From an uncultured Collinsella sp. (GTDB lineage Bacteria > Actinomycetota > Coriobacteriia > Coriobacteriales > Coriobacteriaceae): 32,918 bases of DNA. Positions 23,591 through 32,617 of the stretch are shown here, piece by piece; the first letter of the stretch is position 1; every line of letters starts with the position of its first letter. The notes beneath the pieces were generated by a model. The model made no database searches. It was not told the origin of the DNA and saw nothing but the letters and a program-made list of their open reading frames with translations. Made by a program: the position numbers and the translations under genes. The DNA is taken from positions 1 to 32,918 of the forward strand of contig CABVAC010000020.1 of assembly GCA_902496275.1 (NCBI GenBank), in the 5' to 3' direction.

Positions 23591-24611
23591 ACTGTTCTGC
23601 GTCCTTCATGGGCGGCATGGGCTTCCAGTTGGGGTCCTTGATGATCTTGCGGGCGTCCTTCATGCCGCGGCGCAGCGCCGGAATGCCGGTCTTAAAGCAC
23701 TTGTCAACGGCGGCCAGGCGAATGAATTCCTTGCAGAAGGTCGCGGCGTTGCCCAGACGGAACAGCACTGGGTGGTAGTCGCCGTAGATCTGCATGTAGC
23801 GTGCCAGATAACCGCGGTTGCGCATGATGTAGTAGCGGTTGGTGTCGCTCGTGGAGTTGAGTTGGCGCTTGCCGGCGATGTCCCAGTTGGAGACGGCGCG
23901 GGCGCGCTTGAGCACCACGTCGGCGACCACGGCGGCGGGGAAGTGCTGGCTGGCGACATAGCCGTAGCAGGCGTCGTCGCCATAGATGAAGAAGCGCGCG
24001 TCGGGCAGGCCGATCTTGTCGACAACGCGACGCGAGAACAGGCCGCCCTCAAAGCACAACTGGTTCATAGGACGATAGCCCTCGGGGCCCAAGTCCCACT
24101 TGGCGATGGGATTGGGGATACCAAGCGAAAGGATCAGCTGGTACTGCCAAAAGAACGCGCCACCGTCGAAGTCTAGGCGTGAGCCCTGGATGACGTCGTA
24201 GCGGTCGGTCCACTTGGCAAGGCGCTCGATGCCCTCGGGAATGACGAGCACGTCGTCGTCCATCACCCAGAACCACTGGACGCCTAGGTCGTAGGCGCAT
24301 TTGGTGCCGGCGGAGAAGCCGCCCGCGCCGCCGCCGTTTTCGAGTTGCGGCGCGTAGATGACACGGTCGGTGCCGCCCTGCGCGTCGGGCTGCTCGGTGT
24401 CGATGCCCCACAGGCTGGCCAGGCGCTCGTTGAATGCGGTGCACATGGCCTCGGTCTCGCGCGAATTCTCGTTATCGACAATCACGATGCGCCAGGGCGT
24501 TGCCGTGAGCTCGGTCATGGAGTCGAACAGGTTGGCCAGGAGTTCCTGGCGCTTGTACGTAACGACAACGATGGCGAGCTTATCGATGGGAGTGGGAAGG
24601 GTTGAAGGCAT
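23589..24611 (-). CDS. GT2 family glycosyltransferase, galactofuranosyl- or rhamnosyltransferase-like
   Basis: A 340-aa GT-A fold enzyme. The nucleotide-binding start is LAIVVVTYKRQELL (12-25) and the next strand is RIVIVDNENS (41-50). The acceptor-loop segment is QLENGGGAGGFSAG (89-102). The metal-binding acidic motif is MDDDV (117-121). The asparagine/glycine block and MDDDV resemble bacterial galactofuranosyl- and rhamnosyltransferases that extend cell-wall or capsular glycans. The donor sugar cannot be settled. It is cytoplasmic, with no membrane helix. Start at ATG 24611 has AAAGGA upstream; a longer reading to 24746 adds a basic stretch with no motif. It is divergent from the GT2 run at 24868. 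Confidence 0.9.
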   Translation of the reverse strand: MPSTLPTPIDKLAIVVVTYKRQELLANLFDSMTELTATPWRIVIVDNENSRETEAMCTAFNERLASLWGIDTEQPDAQGGTDRVIYAPQLENGGGAGGFSAGTKCAYDLGVQWFWVMDDDVLVIPEGIERLAKWTDRYDVIQGSRLDFDGGAFFWQYQLILSLGIPNPIAKWDLGPEGYRPMNQLCFEGGLFSRRVVDKIGLPDARFFIYGDDACYGYVASQHFPAAVVADVVLKRARAVSNWDIAGKRQLNSTSDTNRYYIMRNRGYLARYMQIYGDYHPVLFRLGNAATFCKEFIRLAAVDKCFKTGIPALRRGMKDARKIIKDPNWKPMPPMKDAEQ

Positions 24612-24773
24612 GGGGCAATATATCCTTTCACGCGCGGCGGGCGAGCGCTGCGCGGAAGCTATCGAATACGTCCTTGGGACTGTCCTATTGTAAAGGCTCG
24701 GCGCACCTTGACGGCAAGCTTTGAATAAAACGCAGGAACCTGCCATGGGCCCGCCGCATGACGTGGGGCTGCT

Positions 24774-24803
24774 TTGCCCGCAAGAGGCTCCATAGATTAT
24801 ATA
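24774..24803 (+). promoter_or_regulatory. Candidate promoter of the GT2 run
   Basis: TTGCCC (24774-24779), an 18-base spacer and TATATA (24798-24803) lie 64 bases before the first GT2 gene, in the divergent gap 24612-24867. Confidence 0.45.
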
Positions 24804-24867
24804 AACGCCCGCTGGCGCGCTGACCCTTTGATACCATGAAACGACAGGTATTTCCTAAGGAGCACAT

Positions 24868-25971
24868 TTGTCTACTAACGCCTCTGGCAGCCCTGTTCTG
24901 TCGCTGCTTATTCCCATTTACAATGTTCAGCGCTACCTGCGCGAGTGCCTCGATTCCGCCCTGGCGCAGACGCTCAAGGATATTGAGATCATCTGCATTA
25001 ACGACGGGTCGACCGACAACTCGCCGGCGATTATCCGCGAGTATATGGAGCGCGATAGGCGCGTCAAGATGATCGACAAGGCCAACAGCGGCTACGGCGA
25101 CTCGATGAACCACGGTCTGGAGATGGCGCGTGGCAAGTACGTTGGCATCTTGGAGTCCGATGACTTTATGGCGTCCGACGCACTCGAAAAGCTTGTCTCG
25201 GCCGCCGATAGCAATAATGCCGACTTTGCGAAGGCGAACTTTGATTTCTACTGGTCTAAGCCCGAGGAGCGCCGTTCGCTGCACGAGATGTTTAAAGCCA
25301 AGGACTGTGGCAAGCCAGTGCACCCGAGCGATACGACGCAGTTCTTTAAGCAAAAGCCGTCGATTTGGTCGGCAGTGTACCGTCGCGATTTTCTTGAGCG
25401 CAACGGCATTAAGTTCCTGCCGACTCCGGGGGCATCCTTTCAGGACACGTCATTCGCCTTTAAGGTGATCGCGTGCGCCGATAAGGCTGTTTACCTGCAT
25501 GATGCTGTTTTGTCGTATCGACAGGACAACGAGAATTCCTCGGTCAATTCTTCGGCTAAGGTCTTTTGCGTCAATACCGAGTATGCCGAGATTGAGCGTT
25601 GGATTCGAGAGGATTATGCCCGCGACCACGCAAGTGATGACGTCGCGCGCATGCTCAAGTTCAACCAACTCATTAAGTACGATTCGTATATGTGGAACTA
25701 CGTGCGCTTGGCGCCTAAGTTCTATAAGGAGTTCCTGGTGCAGATGGCTAAGGAATTTCAGGCGGCCTTGGACGCGGGGGAGTTTTCGCTTGACGACCTC
25801 AAGCCGTGGAAGCGCGCGAATCTCGCTGCCATTCTCAAAGATCCTGAGGGCTGGGTTGACGAGCATCCGAGTTTTGCGACGGATGGTGCCTTGGGGCGCG
25901 CTAAGTATTACGCCTCGGTTGGAGGCCCTGGCGTGGTCGCCGCCTTCCTCATCGAATCGCTGAGGGGGTAG
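24868..25971 (+). CDS. GT2 family glycosyltransferase A
   Basis: A 367-aa GT-A fold enzyme. It starts at TTG with AAGGAG (24857-24862) 5 bases upstream. The donor-binding start is LSLLIPIYNVQRYLRECLDS (about 10-29), followed by ICINDGSTD. The acidic metal-binding motif is ESDD (about 96-99) in GILESDDFM. The second half, with KPSIWSAVYRRDFL and LPTPGASFQDTSF, is typical of GT2 enzymes that build capsular or wall glycans. It is a close paralogue of the enzyme at 27093: 82 of 91 residues match in the first aligned block, with long identical DNA runs. It is the first gene of a five-gene run and lies 6 bases before the next. Confidence 0.92.
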   Translation: MSTNASGSPVLSLLIPIYNVQRYLRECLDSALAQTLKDIEIICINDGSTDNSPAIIREYMERDRRVKMIDKANSGYGDSMNHGLEMARGKYVGILESDDFMASDALEKLVSAADSNNADFAKANFDFYWSKPEERRSLHEMFKAKDCGKPVHPSDTTQFFKQKPSIWSAVYRRDFLERNGIKFLPTPGASFQDTSFAFKVIACADKAVYLHDAVLSYRQDNENSSVNSSAKVFCVNTEYAEIERWIREDYARDHASDDVARMLKFNQLIKYDSYMWNYVRLAPKFYKEFLVQMAKEFQAALDAGEFSLDDLKPWKRANLAAILKDPEGWVDEHPSFATDGALGRAKYYASVGGPGVVAAFLIESLRG

Positions 25972-25977
25972 GTCGGC

Positions 25978-27018
25978 ATGGGAGAGGTCTCGTGTCCTAA
26001 AGCTACCATTGTCGTCCCCGTTTATAACTCTGCACGCTCCATTCAGCGATGCCTCGATTCGCTGTTGGCCCAGTCCGAGCGCTCGATTCAGGTTGTCTGC
26101 GTCAACGACGGTTCGACTGATGATTCGTTGAGCGTGTTGCGCCAGATCGCGCAGGCCGACGATCGCGTACTGGTGATTGATCAGGAAAACGCGGGCGTCT
26201 CGTGTGCTCGAAATGCCGGTATCGATGCCGCCGAGGGCGAGACCGTCTTTTTTGTTGACGCCGACGATTACATCGATGCGCAGACGGTCGAGCGCGTGCT
26301 GCATGCCATGGAGTCATCAGATGCCGAGGCCGCCGTTTTTGGCGGCGTCTGTGAACCTGCCGATGCTGCCCCCAAACGCGTCCAGCAACTCATGAGCCCC
26401 AAAGCTGGTGCCTTCGGCGCCCGTGATCCCCAACTGCTGTTCCATTCGAATGCGCAGCCCTATGCCTGCCGTGCGGCTTTTTCGCGCGAGCTGCTCAATC
26501 GCGAAGGCATTCGCTTCGCCCCCGGTTTGGCTTTGGGCGAGGACGTCGTCTTCCAATTTGCGGCTTATGCGCTTGCCCGCAGGACCGTCGTCATGCCGGA
26601 CAAGTTCTACCACTACGTGATGGAGAGCGAATCGGCGACGCACGAGTTCAACAGTGCCGAGGCTCGCGCCAAAAAACTTGACGCCCACATGAGGATGCTC
26701 GAGGAGGTCTTGGAGGACTGGGCGGCCTACGGTCTTTTGGACCTGTGCCCCGGCGAGCTGATAACTTGGTTTTTAGACCTAATCGTGTTCGACCTGGCGC
26801 GCTTGGATGCCGATGACTTCCATCGCGTGGCGGCTCGCGTCAACATGGACCTTACGACGTTTTTGGGAACGGAGTGGACGGATATGCCTGCCAAGGGCGC
26901 CGTTTGCCGTGTTGCCCACAAGTTCGTTGCGACGACCTCGGGCGTTTCGATGGCAGACGCCACGCTGTTCTATCTTTCGACTCGCGGTCTCAAAGCCTGC
27001 CTGGAGCGCTTTCTCTAA
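25978..27018 (+). CDS. GT2 family glycosyltransferase B
   Basis: A 346-aa GT-A fold enzyme. The donor-binding strand is ATIVVPVYNSARSIQRCLDSLL (about 9-30), then VVCVNDGSTDDS. The metal-binding motif is DADD in FFVDADDYID (about 93-102). LALGEDVVFQF (about 187-197) carries the conserved ED pair that often acts as catalytic base in GT2 enzymes. It is not a close copy of A or C. The upstream gene's end supplies a GAGGGGG purine run as ribosome site. It follows A by 6 bases and precedes C by a 74-base gap. Confidence 0.91.
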   Translation: MGEVSCPKATIVVPVYNSARSIQRCLDSLLAQSERSIQVVCVNDGSTDDSLSVLRQIAQADDRVLVIDQENAGVSCARNAGIDAAEGETVFFVDADDYIDAQTVERVLHAMESSDAEAAVFGGVCEPADAAPKRVQQLMSPKAGAFGARDPQLLFHSNAQPYACRAAFSRELLNREGIRFAPGLALGEDVVFQFAAYALARRTVVMPDKFYHYVMESESATHEFNSAEARAKKLDAHMRMLEEVLEDWAAYGLLDLCPGELITWFLDLIVFDLARLDADDFHRVAARVNMDLTTFLGTEWTDMPAKGAVCRVAHKFVATTSGVSMADATLFYLSTRGLKACLERFL

Positions 27019-27049
27019 TTCCAAGCGCTGCCGCCCGCCGCAACTCGGC

Positions 27050-27088
27050 TGCTAAAATAACCCTGTTACACGCTATTCAACAGGAGGT
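27050..27088 (+). promoter_or_regulatory. Possible internal promoter and RBS-overlapping hairpin before GT2 C
   Basis: TGCTAAAAT (27050-27058) looks like an extended -10 element with no clear -35. Just after it CCTGTT (27062-27067) pairs with AACAGG (27079-27084), whose right arm overlaps the ribosome site AGGAGG (27082-27087). The gap before gene C may allow separate control. Confidence 0.3.
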
Positions 27089-27092
27089 TCTC

Positions 27093-28211
27093 TTGCAGAA
27101 CTCTGATACCCCCAAAGTTTCGCTGCTTATCCCCATCTGCAATGTCGAACGCTACCTGCGCGAGTGCCTCGATTCCGCCGTGGCGCAGACGCTCAAGGAC
27201 ATCGAGATCATCTGTATCAACGACGGCTCCACCGATAGCTCGCCGGATATCATCCGCGAGTACATGGAGCGCGACTCTCGTGTAAAGATGATCGACAAAG
27301 CCAACAGCGGCTACGGCGACTCGATGAACCGCGGTCTGGAGATGGCGCGCGGTGAGTACGTGGGCATCCTTGAGTCTGACGACTTTATGTTTGAGGATTC
27401 GCTCCAAAAGCTGGTCGCCAAGGCCGATGCTGAACATGCCGATGTGGTAAAGGGCGACTTTTACCTGTATTGGTCCACGCCCAGCGAGCGCCGTGAGCTG
27501 TTTGGGATCATCGACGAGCATATGACGGACGCCGCGTATCGCCCCGTCGATCGCCCGGGCATCTTCTACCGCAAACCTTCCATTTGGTCGGCTATCTATC
27601 GGCGCGAGTTCCTCAACGATAATCAGATTCGGTTCCTTCCCACGCCGGGTGCCTCGTATCAGGACGCAGGCTTTAACTTTAAGGTTTGGGCTTGCGCCGA
27701 GCGTGCCGCGTTTATCGCGGACCCCATTTTGTGCTATCGCCAGGATAACGAGAAGAGCTCCGTTAATTCGCCCAACAAGGTGTTTTGCGTGTGCGACGAA
27801 TATGCCGAGATGCAGCGCTTTTTGGATGAACGCCCCGAGCTTAAGGCTCAGCTTCAGGGCATTTTAATGCGCATGAAGGTCGATACGTACCGTTGGAATG
27901 ATGAGCGCCTGGTCGATGAACTGCGCGAGCAGTTTTGGGAGAAGGCCTCTCCCGAGCTCAAGGCCGACTGGGATGCCGGTCGCTTTGACCTGTCGCTGTT
28001 CGATCCGCGTGGCGAGACCGACTTGCGCCTGATGGTCAAGTCGCCCCGCGCCTATATTGATTCGCGCTTTGGCTTTAAAAAGCCGGGCAAGATCAATACG
28101 TTTAAGCACTACTTTAAGATTGGCGGGCTGCCGCTGGTCTGGCGCGTGCTGACGTATCAGCGCACCTACGGTGATAATCCGCACCCCGATGACGTTCCGG
28201 TCGCACAGTAG
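27093..28211 (+). CDS. GT2 family glycosyltransferase C (paralogue of A)
   Basis: A 372-aa GT-A fold enzyme starting at TTG, with AGGAGG (27082-27087) 5 bases upstream. A longer reading to 26874 would overlap gene B and is unsupported. Donor-binding segment VSLLIPICNVERYLRECLDS and metal motif ESDD are almost the same as in gene A. The two proteins share the block KPSIWSA-YRR-FL and the YRQDNE-SSVNS motif, but their C-terminal thirds diverge, C ending in a His/Pro/Asp tail. This suggests duplication followed by change in the acceptor-binding half. It probably adds a sugar in the same glycan as A. Confidence 0.92.
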   Translation: MQNSDTPKVSLLIPICNVERYLRECLDSAVAQTLKDIEIICINDGSTDSSPDIIREYMERDSRVKMIDKANSGYGDSMNRGLEMARGEYVGILESDDFMFEDSLQKLVAKADAEHADVVKGDFYLYWSTPSERRELFGIIDEHMTDAAYRPVDRPGIFYRKPSIWSAIYRREFLNDNQIRFLPTPGASYQDAGFNFKVWACAERAAFIADPILCYRQDNEKSSVNSPNKVFCVCDEYAEMQRFLDERPELKAQLQGILMRMKVDTYRWNDERLVDELREQFWEKASPELKADWDAGRFDLSLFDPRGETDLRLMVKSPRAYIDSRFGFKKPGKINTFKHYFKIGGLPLVWRVLTYQRTYGDNPHPDDVPVAQ

Positions 28212-28223
28212 GAGCACTTGACT

Positions 28224-29291
28224 ATGGCTACCCCCAAGATTTCCGTTGTCGTTCCCATCTATAACGTGGAGGAGTGCCTGGCCTGGTGCCTGGACTCCCT
28301 GCTTGCGCAGGACATGCCCGATTGGGAAGGCGTGCTGGTCAACGACGGCTCGCCGGACGGTTCGCGCGATATTGCGGCTGCCTATTGCGAAAAGGACGCG
28401 CGCTTTAAGCTTGTCGATAAGCCCAACGGTGGCCTGTCGAGCGCGCGCAATGCAGGTATCGCCGCGTCCACGGCTCCTATCATCGCGTTCTTAGATTCCG
28501 ACGATCGCTTTACGCCCGATGCATGCCGCGTGATCGTCGATGCCTTTGAGCGCGAGGGCTGCGACGTTTTGACCTTTGGCGCGAATCCGTATCCGCTGGA
28601 GGCGGGGTATCCGTGGCTTAACTATGTGCTGAGCCCGCGTGATGTGTCGTTTGTGGGCTATAGCTCCGACCTGCTGTTTAAGGAAGCGTCTCGCCCCTTT
28701 GCATGGCGTACCGCCTGCAAGCGCGAGTTTTTGCTGGGCAACGGGATCGTGTTTGACGAAACCGTTAAATATGGCGAGGATCAGGTCTTCGATTTTGCCG
28801 TGTACGGTCGCTCGCGCAAGACCGCGCTTATCTCGAACAAGCTGTATGACTACCGCGTGGCGCGCAAGGGTTCGCTCATGGACACCATGCGCTACGACGA
28901 CGAGACACGTCTGCTGGAGCACGTGAAGATTTACTCCGCGGTGCTGGCTGACTGGCAGCGCGACGGTCTCGATGTCCGGCATGCCGATGACCTGGCATAT
29001 TTCCTGTGCGATCTGGTGCTGTACGACGCGCTCAGGTTGCTGGGCTCGGACTGCGGCAAGGTGTTTGCTACCGTCGCCGCGGCTCTTGCCGGTTCTGCCG
29101 TGGGCAGCGATGCTGTGCTCGCACAATGCGCTCCTTCTGTTTCTGCTATGGTGCGTGCGGCGCTTACCAGCAAGGCCCCCAATGCCCGTGAGTGCAAAAA
29201 GCTCATGTTCGATTACGACGTCTTGAGGTTTGGGCGTCTGGGTGCCTGCAAGCGCATGGCAGCGAACGCCCTGGGAAAGCGAGAAGTGTAG
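28224..29291 (+). CDS. GT2 family glycosyltransferase D
   Basis: A 355-aa GT-A fold enzyme. The donor-binding start is ISVVVPIYNVEECLAWCLDS (about 6-25), then VLVNDGSPDGS; the metal motif is DSDD in FLDSDDRFTPDA (about 88-99). The conserved base motif is GEDQVFDF. ATG 28224 is chosen because GGAG (28211-28214) sits 9 bases upstream; a TTG at 28218 would leave too little room. The gene starts 12 bases after C and ends exactly one base before E, so D and E are likely coupled. Confidence 0.91.
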   Translation: MATPKISVVVPIYNVEECLAWCLDSLLAQDMPDWEGVLVNDGSPDGSRDIAAAYCEKDARFKLVDKPNGGLSSARNAGIAASTAPIIAFLDSDDRFTPDACRVIVDAFEREGCDVLTFGANPYPLEAGYPWLNYVLSPRDVSFVGYSSDLLFKEASRPFAWRTACKREFLLGNGIVFDETVKYGEDQVFDFAVYGRSRKTALISNKLYDYRVARKGSLMDTMRYDDETRLLEHVKIYSAVLADWQRDGLDVRHADDLAYFLCDLVLYDALRLLGSDCGKVFATVAAALAGSAVGSDAVLAQCAPSVSAMVRAALTSKAPNARECKKLMFDYDVLRFGRLGACKRMAANALGKREV

Positions 29292-31778
29292 ATGAGTATC
29301 AAGCGTTTGGCACTTTGCCGCAGTCAGGGCCGTCTGTTTGTGCTGCTTCGTTTTGCCGGTCAGGATGTCGCCGCGCTTATTGAGCGGGAGGGTTCTCAAG
29401 CGTTTGCCCATGCGACGACGAGCGGTTCTTCTGTGCCGTCGCTGGCGTTCCCGGTCGATCATGGCCGTGTACTGGCGCTTTGCCCTTCCGTTTCCGATTA
29501 CGAGCGCGAGCTCGCCGTCTTGGTGCTTCCCTTTTTGGACGGCTCTACGATTGACGTCACATTTGCATCCGGTGACCAAAGGTTGGGCTCCATTCGCCTC
29601 GATAGCCGCGTGGCCAAGCTGGAATCCAAGATTAACTACAAAGCTAAGCCTGCGCTGTGTGCGCTTATCCGCGATGCGCAGCGTGGCGAACACTGCGGCC
29701 TCTACGAGATCGATGCCATTCGCTATTTGCCGGCAGACGCCGGCGCGGTGTGGCGCTATGAGGTTACCTGGGCGGGAGACCCCCAGTGCGCACCTGAGCT
29801 CCAGATCTTCGATACGCATATGAATGCCATCGATGTCACCGTGCATGTGTTCGAATCGCAGGTCAATGTGCCGCAGCAGAACGGATGCCGTGTCAATAAA
29901 ACGTATCTGAGCGTAGAGATGCCTCAGGATATACGAGATTTTGTCGCGATTGTGAGCGATCCCACAGAGCGGATCCAGAACGGGTTTTGCGCTATGGATG
30001 GTCGCCTGTACAACGGCATGGTCGACGATAGCTGGAACCGCATGAAGGACGCGCGTGCAGACGACGCAGCTTATCGGCGTTGGTTTGAGCAACATCGCGC
30101 AAAGCCGGCCGATTTGGTGTGCCAGCGTGTCGCTTCGGCGGCCTTTGCCTATAGGCCGCTTGTGAGCATTGTGGTGCCGTGCTACAAGACTGATCGGGTC
30201 TACCTGCGCGAGCTGCTGGACTCGGTGCTAGCCCAGAGCTATGACAACTGGGAATTGCTCCTTATGGACGCCTCGCCCGAATGGGACGCGGTGGCCGCCC
30301 TTGCGGCAGGCGCTCACGACGAGCGCGTTCGTCGCATCGAGCTTCCCGGCAACGGCGGCATTGTGCTCAACACCAACGCTGGTATTGAGCAAGCGACGGG
30401 CGACTACATCGCGTTCTTGGACCACGATGACATCCTGGAACCGGACGCGTTATTCCACTATGTTGCCGCGCTGAACAAGGTTGCCGAGGGCGAGCGTCCC
30501 CAGGTCCTGTTCTGCGACGAGGACATGTTCCAGAAAACGGGGGAGTGGGGCCAGCCGGTCTTTAAGACGCGGCTCAACGTCGACCTGCTCTATAGCCATA
30601 ACTGCGTGACGCATTTTCTGATGGTGGAGAAGGCACTTATCGATCGCATTGGCATGTCTCCGGAAGATGTTGCGGGTGCCCAGGACTACGACCTGACGCT
30701 CCGCTGCCTTGCGGCGGGCGCACGGTTTGAACATGTTGCGCACGTGCTGTATCACTGGCGCGTGCATCCGGGATCGACCGCCGATGGTTCTGCCGATAGC
30801 AAGCCGTATGCCATCGAGGCCGGGCGCCTTGCGCTGCAGCGCCACTTTGATTCGTTGGGCGTTCACGGGACGGTCGAGGAGACCGAGACGCCGTTTGTCT
30901 ACCGCATGCGCTATGCGCTGCCGGAGCCTGCGCCGCTGGTGAGCATTGTGATTCCCACCAAGGATCACATTGAGACGCTCGACGCCTGTGTAATGTCGAT
31001 CGCCCAGAGAGTCACGTATGCCAATTACGAGATTGTCTTGGTGGAGAACAACAGCGAAGCCCCGGAGACGTTTGCGTATTACGAAACCCTGCCAGAGCGC
31101 GTGGCTGCAGCATCTGAAGGCAAGGGCATCGCGCGCGTTGTGTACTGGCCGGGCGAGTTCAATTACTCTCAGATCATTAATTTTGGCGTGGAACATGCCA
31201 AGGGCGATTACCTTCTGCTGCTGAACAACGACACCGAGGTCATAAGCCCCTACTTTATCGAAGAGATGATGGGCTATATGCAGCGTCCCGATGCGGGCGT
31301 GGTGGGCGCCAAGCTCTACTTTGCCGATCATCTGGTGCAGCACGCGGGCATTGTGGTTGGCGTGCGTGGCGCACTTGCCCATGCCGACCAGGACTTCTCG
31401 GCAAAGCGCGAGGGCTATCTTGCCCGCGCTGTGCGCCCGGGCAACTTTAGCGCCGTAACGGGTGCCTGCCAGATGGTGCGACGCGACGTATTTGAGCGCG
31501 TCGGCGGCTACAACGAGGAATTCGCCGTTGGCTTTAACGACGCAGACTATTGCCTGCGCGTATGGGAGGCGGGCTACCGCACCATCTATACGCCCTATGC
31601 CGAGCTGTATCACTACGAGTTCACCTCGCGTGGCAGGGAAGAGGCCAACGAGGAAAAGCTGCGCCGCTGGAAGCGCGAGCAAGCGCTGTTCATGCAGCGC
31701 TGGCCTGAGTTTTTCTTGACGGGCGATCCATGGTTGGGGCCGAACTTATCCGCTGCGAGTGAGTATTTCTCGCTTTAA
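29292..31778 (+). CDS. Two-domain GT2 glycosyltransferase E
   Basis: An 828-aa protein with two GT-A domains and an unassigned N-terminal region. Residues 1 to about 285 show no motif I recognise. The first GT2 domain starts at LVSIVVPCYK (about 290) with metal motif DHDD (about 376). The second starts at LVSIVIPTKD (about 550) with NNDTEV (about 644-650), and ends with the WxxG/NxxDYCLRVWEAGYR region typical of rhamnan and O-antigen-type enzymes. Such fused pairs often build a repeating backbone by adding two linkages in turn. The start directly abuts the stop of D. There is no signal peptide or membrane helix. It is the last gene of the run, and I see no clear terminator after it. Confidence 0.92.
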   Translation: MSIKRLALCRSQGRLFVLLRFAGQDVAALIEREGSQAFAHATTSGSSVPSLAFPVDHGRVLALCPSVSDYERELAVLVLPFLDGSTIDVTFASGDQRLGSIRLDSRVAKLESKINYKAKPALCALIRDAQRGEHCGLYEIDAIRYLPADAGAVWRYEVTWAGDPQCAPELQIFDTHMNAIDVTVHVFESQVNVPQQNGCRVNKTYLSVEMPQDIRDFVAIVSDPTERIQNGFCAMDGRLYNGMVDDSWNRMKDARADDAAYRRWFEQHRAKPADLVCQRVASAAFAYRPLVSIVVPCYKTDRVYLRELLDSVLAQSYDNWELLLMDASPEWDAVAALAAGAHDERVRRIELPGNGGIVLNTNAGIEQATGDYIAFLDHDDILEPDALFHYVAALNKVAEGERPQVLFCDEDMFQKTGEWGQPVFKTRLNVDLLYSHNCVTHFLMVEKALIDRIGMSPEDVAGAQDYDLTLRCLAAGARFEHVAHVLYHWRVHPGSTADGSADSKPYAIEAGRLALQRHFDSLGVHGTVEETETPFVYRMRYALPEPAPLVSIVIPTKDHIETLDACVMSIAQRVTYANYEIVLVENNSEAPETFAYYETLPERVAAASEGKGIARVVYWPGEFNYSQIINFGVEHAKGDYLLLLNNDTEVISPYFIEEMMGYMQRPDAGVVGAKLYFADHLVQHAGIVVGVRGALAHADQDFSAKREGYLARAVRPGNFSAVTGACQMVRRDVFERVGGYNEEFAVGFNDADYCLRVWEAGYRTIYTPYAELYHYEFTSRGREEANEEKLRRWKREQALFMQRWPEFFLTGDPWLGPNLSAASEYFSL

Positions 31779-31989
31779 AAAAATGGATATTAGGAAGCCC
31801 TCAACTTACTTTCGATATGAGCTGAGAAGATAGCAGCGTCTAGGCGATTTGCTGCAATGCATCACGATAGCTCGATACTTCCGCGATACGTTTATACAGA
31901 CTTATACAACACGATATTATCCGATATAGTCTGCGATAATTATTTAGACGATGATTGGCTGTTAATCGATTCCCTAGAAAGGCAAACAA
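31779..31989. other. AT-rich gap with clustered CGATA words
   Basis: No gene is supported. The pentamer CGATA occurs seven times between 31813 and 31938 (31813, 31865, 31873, 31884, 31912, 31922, 31934). Composition shifts sharply from the GT2 run. It may be a regulatory array or decayed sequence. Confidence 0.4.
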
Positions 31990-32478
31990 GTGGAGGTAGC
32001 GCTCTCTATGGGCGATAGTTTTGTCGCGACTGTGACCATAGAGGACAATCTTCTGTCGAGAGCCGCTAAGGCCACTAAGGGCTATGCCTATCTGGTGCAA
32101 CTGGTCGGTTATTCCATTTGGCAGCGCTCCAACTTGCATCGTGCCAAAAGTGCCATTGTGAGCGAGCGCGACGTCACCGAAGGCATTGCGCTGGCAGAGG
32201 CTCGTTTTCACGATGTTGTTCACGAGCCAGCGATTTCCGGACTGGGGCCTAACGATATCAAATACCTTTTGGCGATGTGCGAGGACAAACAACAGTCCAA
32301 ATCATCCGAGATTGCTAGGCGCATGGGTAAAAAGACCAATGAGATCAGCTCCATTAGGGCAAAATTGCTACAAAGAGAGGTTATTCAGGCGCCACAGAGG
32401 GGCTATGTGCAGTTTGCCGTGCCGGACCTAGATATCTATCTGCGAGAGAATGCCGAGGAGATTCTCGAACGGTTCTAA
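31990..32478 (+). pseudogene. C-terminal remnant of an ATP-binding (AAA, archaeal-type) protein
   Basis: The 162-aa reading matches only the end of a family of about 390-aa ATP-binding proteins found in gut actinobacteria. Recognisable parts are AAKATKGYAYLVQLVGYSIW (end of the ATPase domain) and a winged-helix tail, SSEIARRMGKKTNEISSIRAKLLQREVI, then GYVQFAVPDLDIYL. The N-terminal two-thirds, including the P-loop, are absent, and the preceding 200 bases hold no trace of them. It could begin at GTG 31990 or at ATG 32008 with GGAGG upstream. A short expressed regulator from the winged helix alone is possible, but decay is simpler given the neighbours. Confidence 0.65.
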
Positions 32479-32617
32479 ATCGAGAGAGGGCGACGTCATA
32501 TTCTTTAAGACTGTTCCTAACGTCGATTGTCATATCGGGTTTTTCTGGGGCGACAATCCCCGTGATAATAAGATGCGGCATTCATCGTTGCCCGCCAATC
32601 AGATTTCGTCTATCTAA
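32450..32617 (+). pseudogene. Short fragment resembling the end of a cell-wall hydrolase
   Basis: In the frame ending at TAA 32615-32617, a 55-residue reading includes GDVIFFKTVPNVDCHIGFFWGD and then NKMRHSS and NQISSI. The order GD-hydrophobic-F-F, then H-hydrophobic-G-hydrophobic, then HSS is like the active-site His region of NlpC/P60 or CHAP wall hydrolases. It overlaps the end of the ATP-binding remnant in another frame and has no clear start or ribosome site, so it is probably a gene scar. The assignment is from memory of the motif order only. Confidence 0.35.

Noticed and set aside
31813..31938. CGATA cluster as a CRISPR array
   Set aside because: The unit is only 5 bases with irregular spacing; no cas gene is present.
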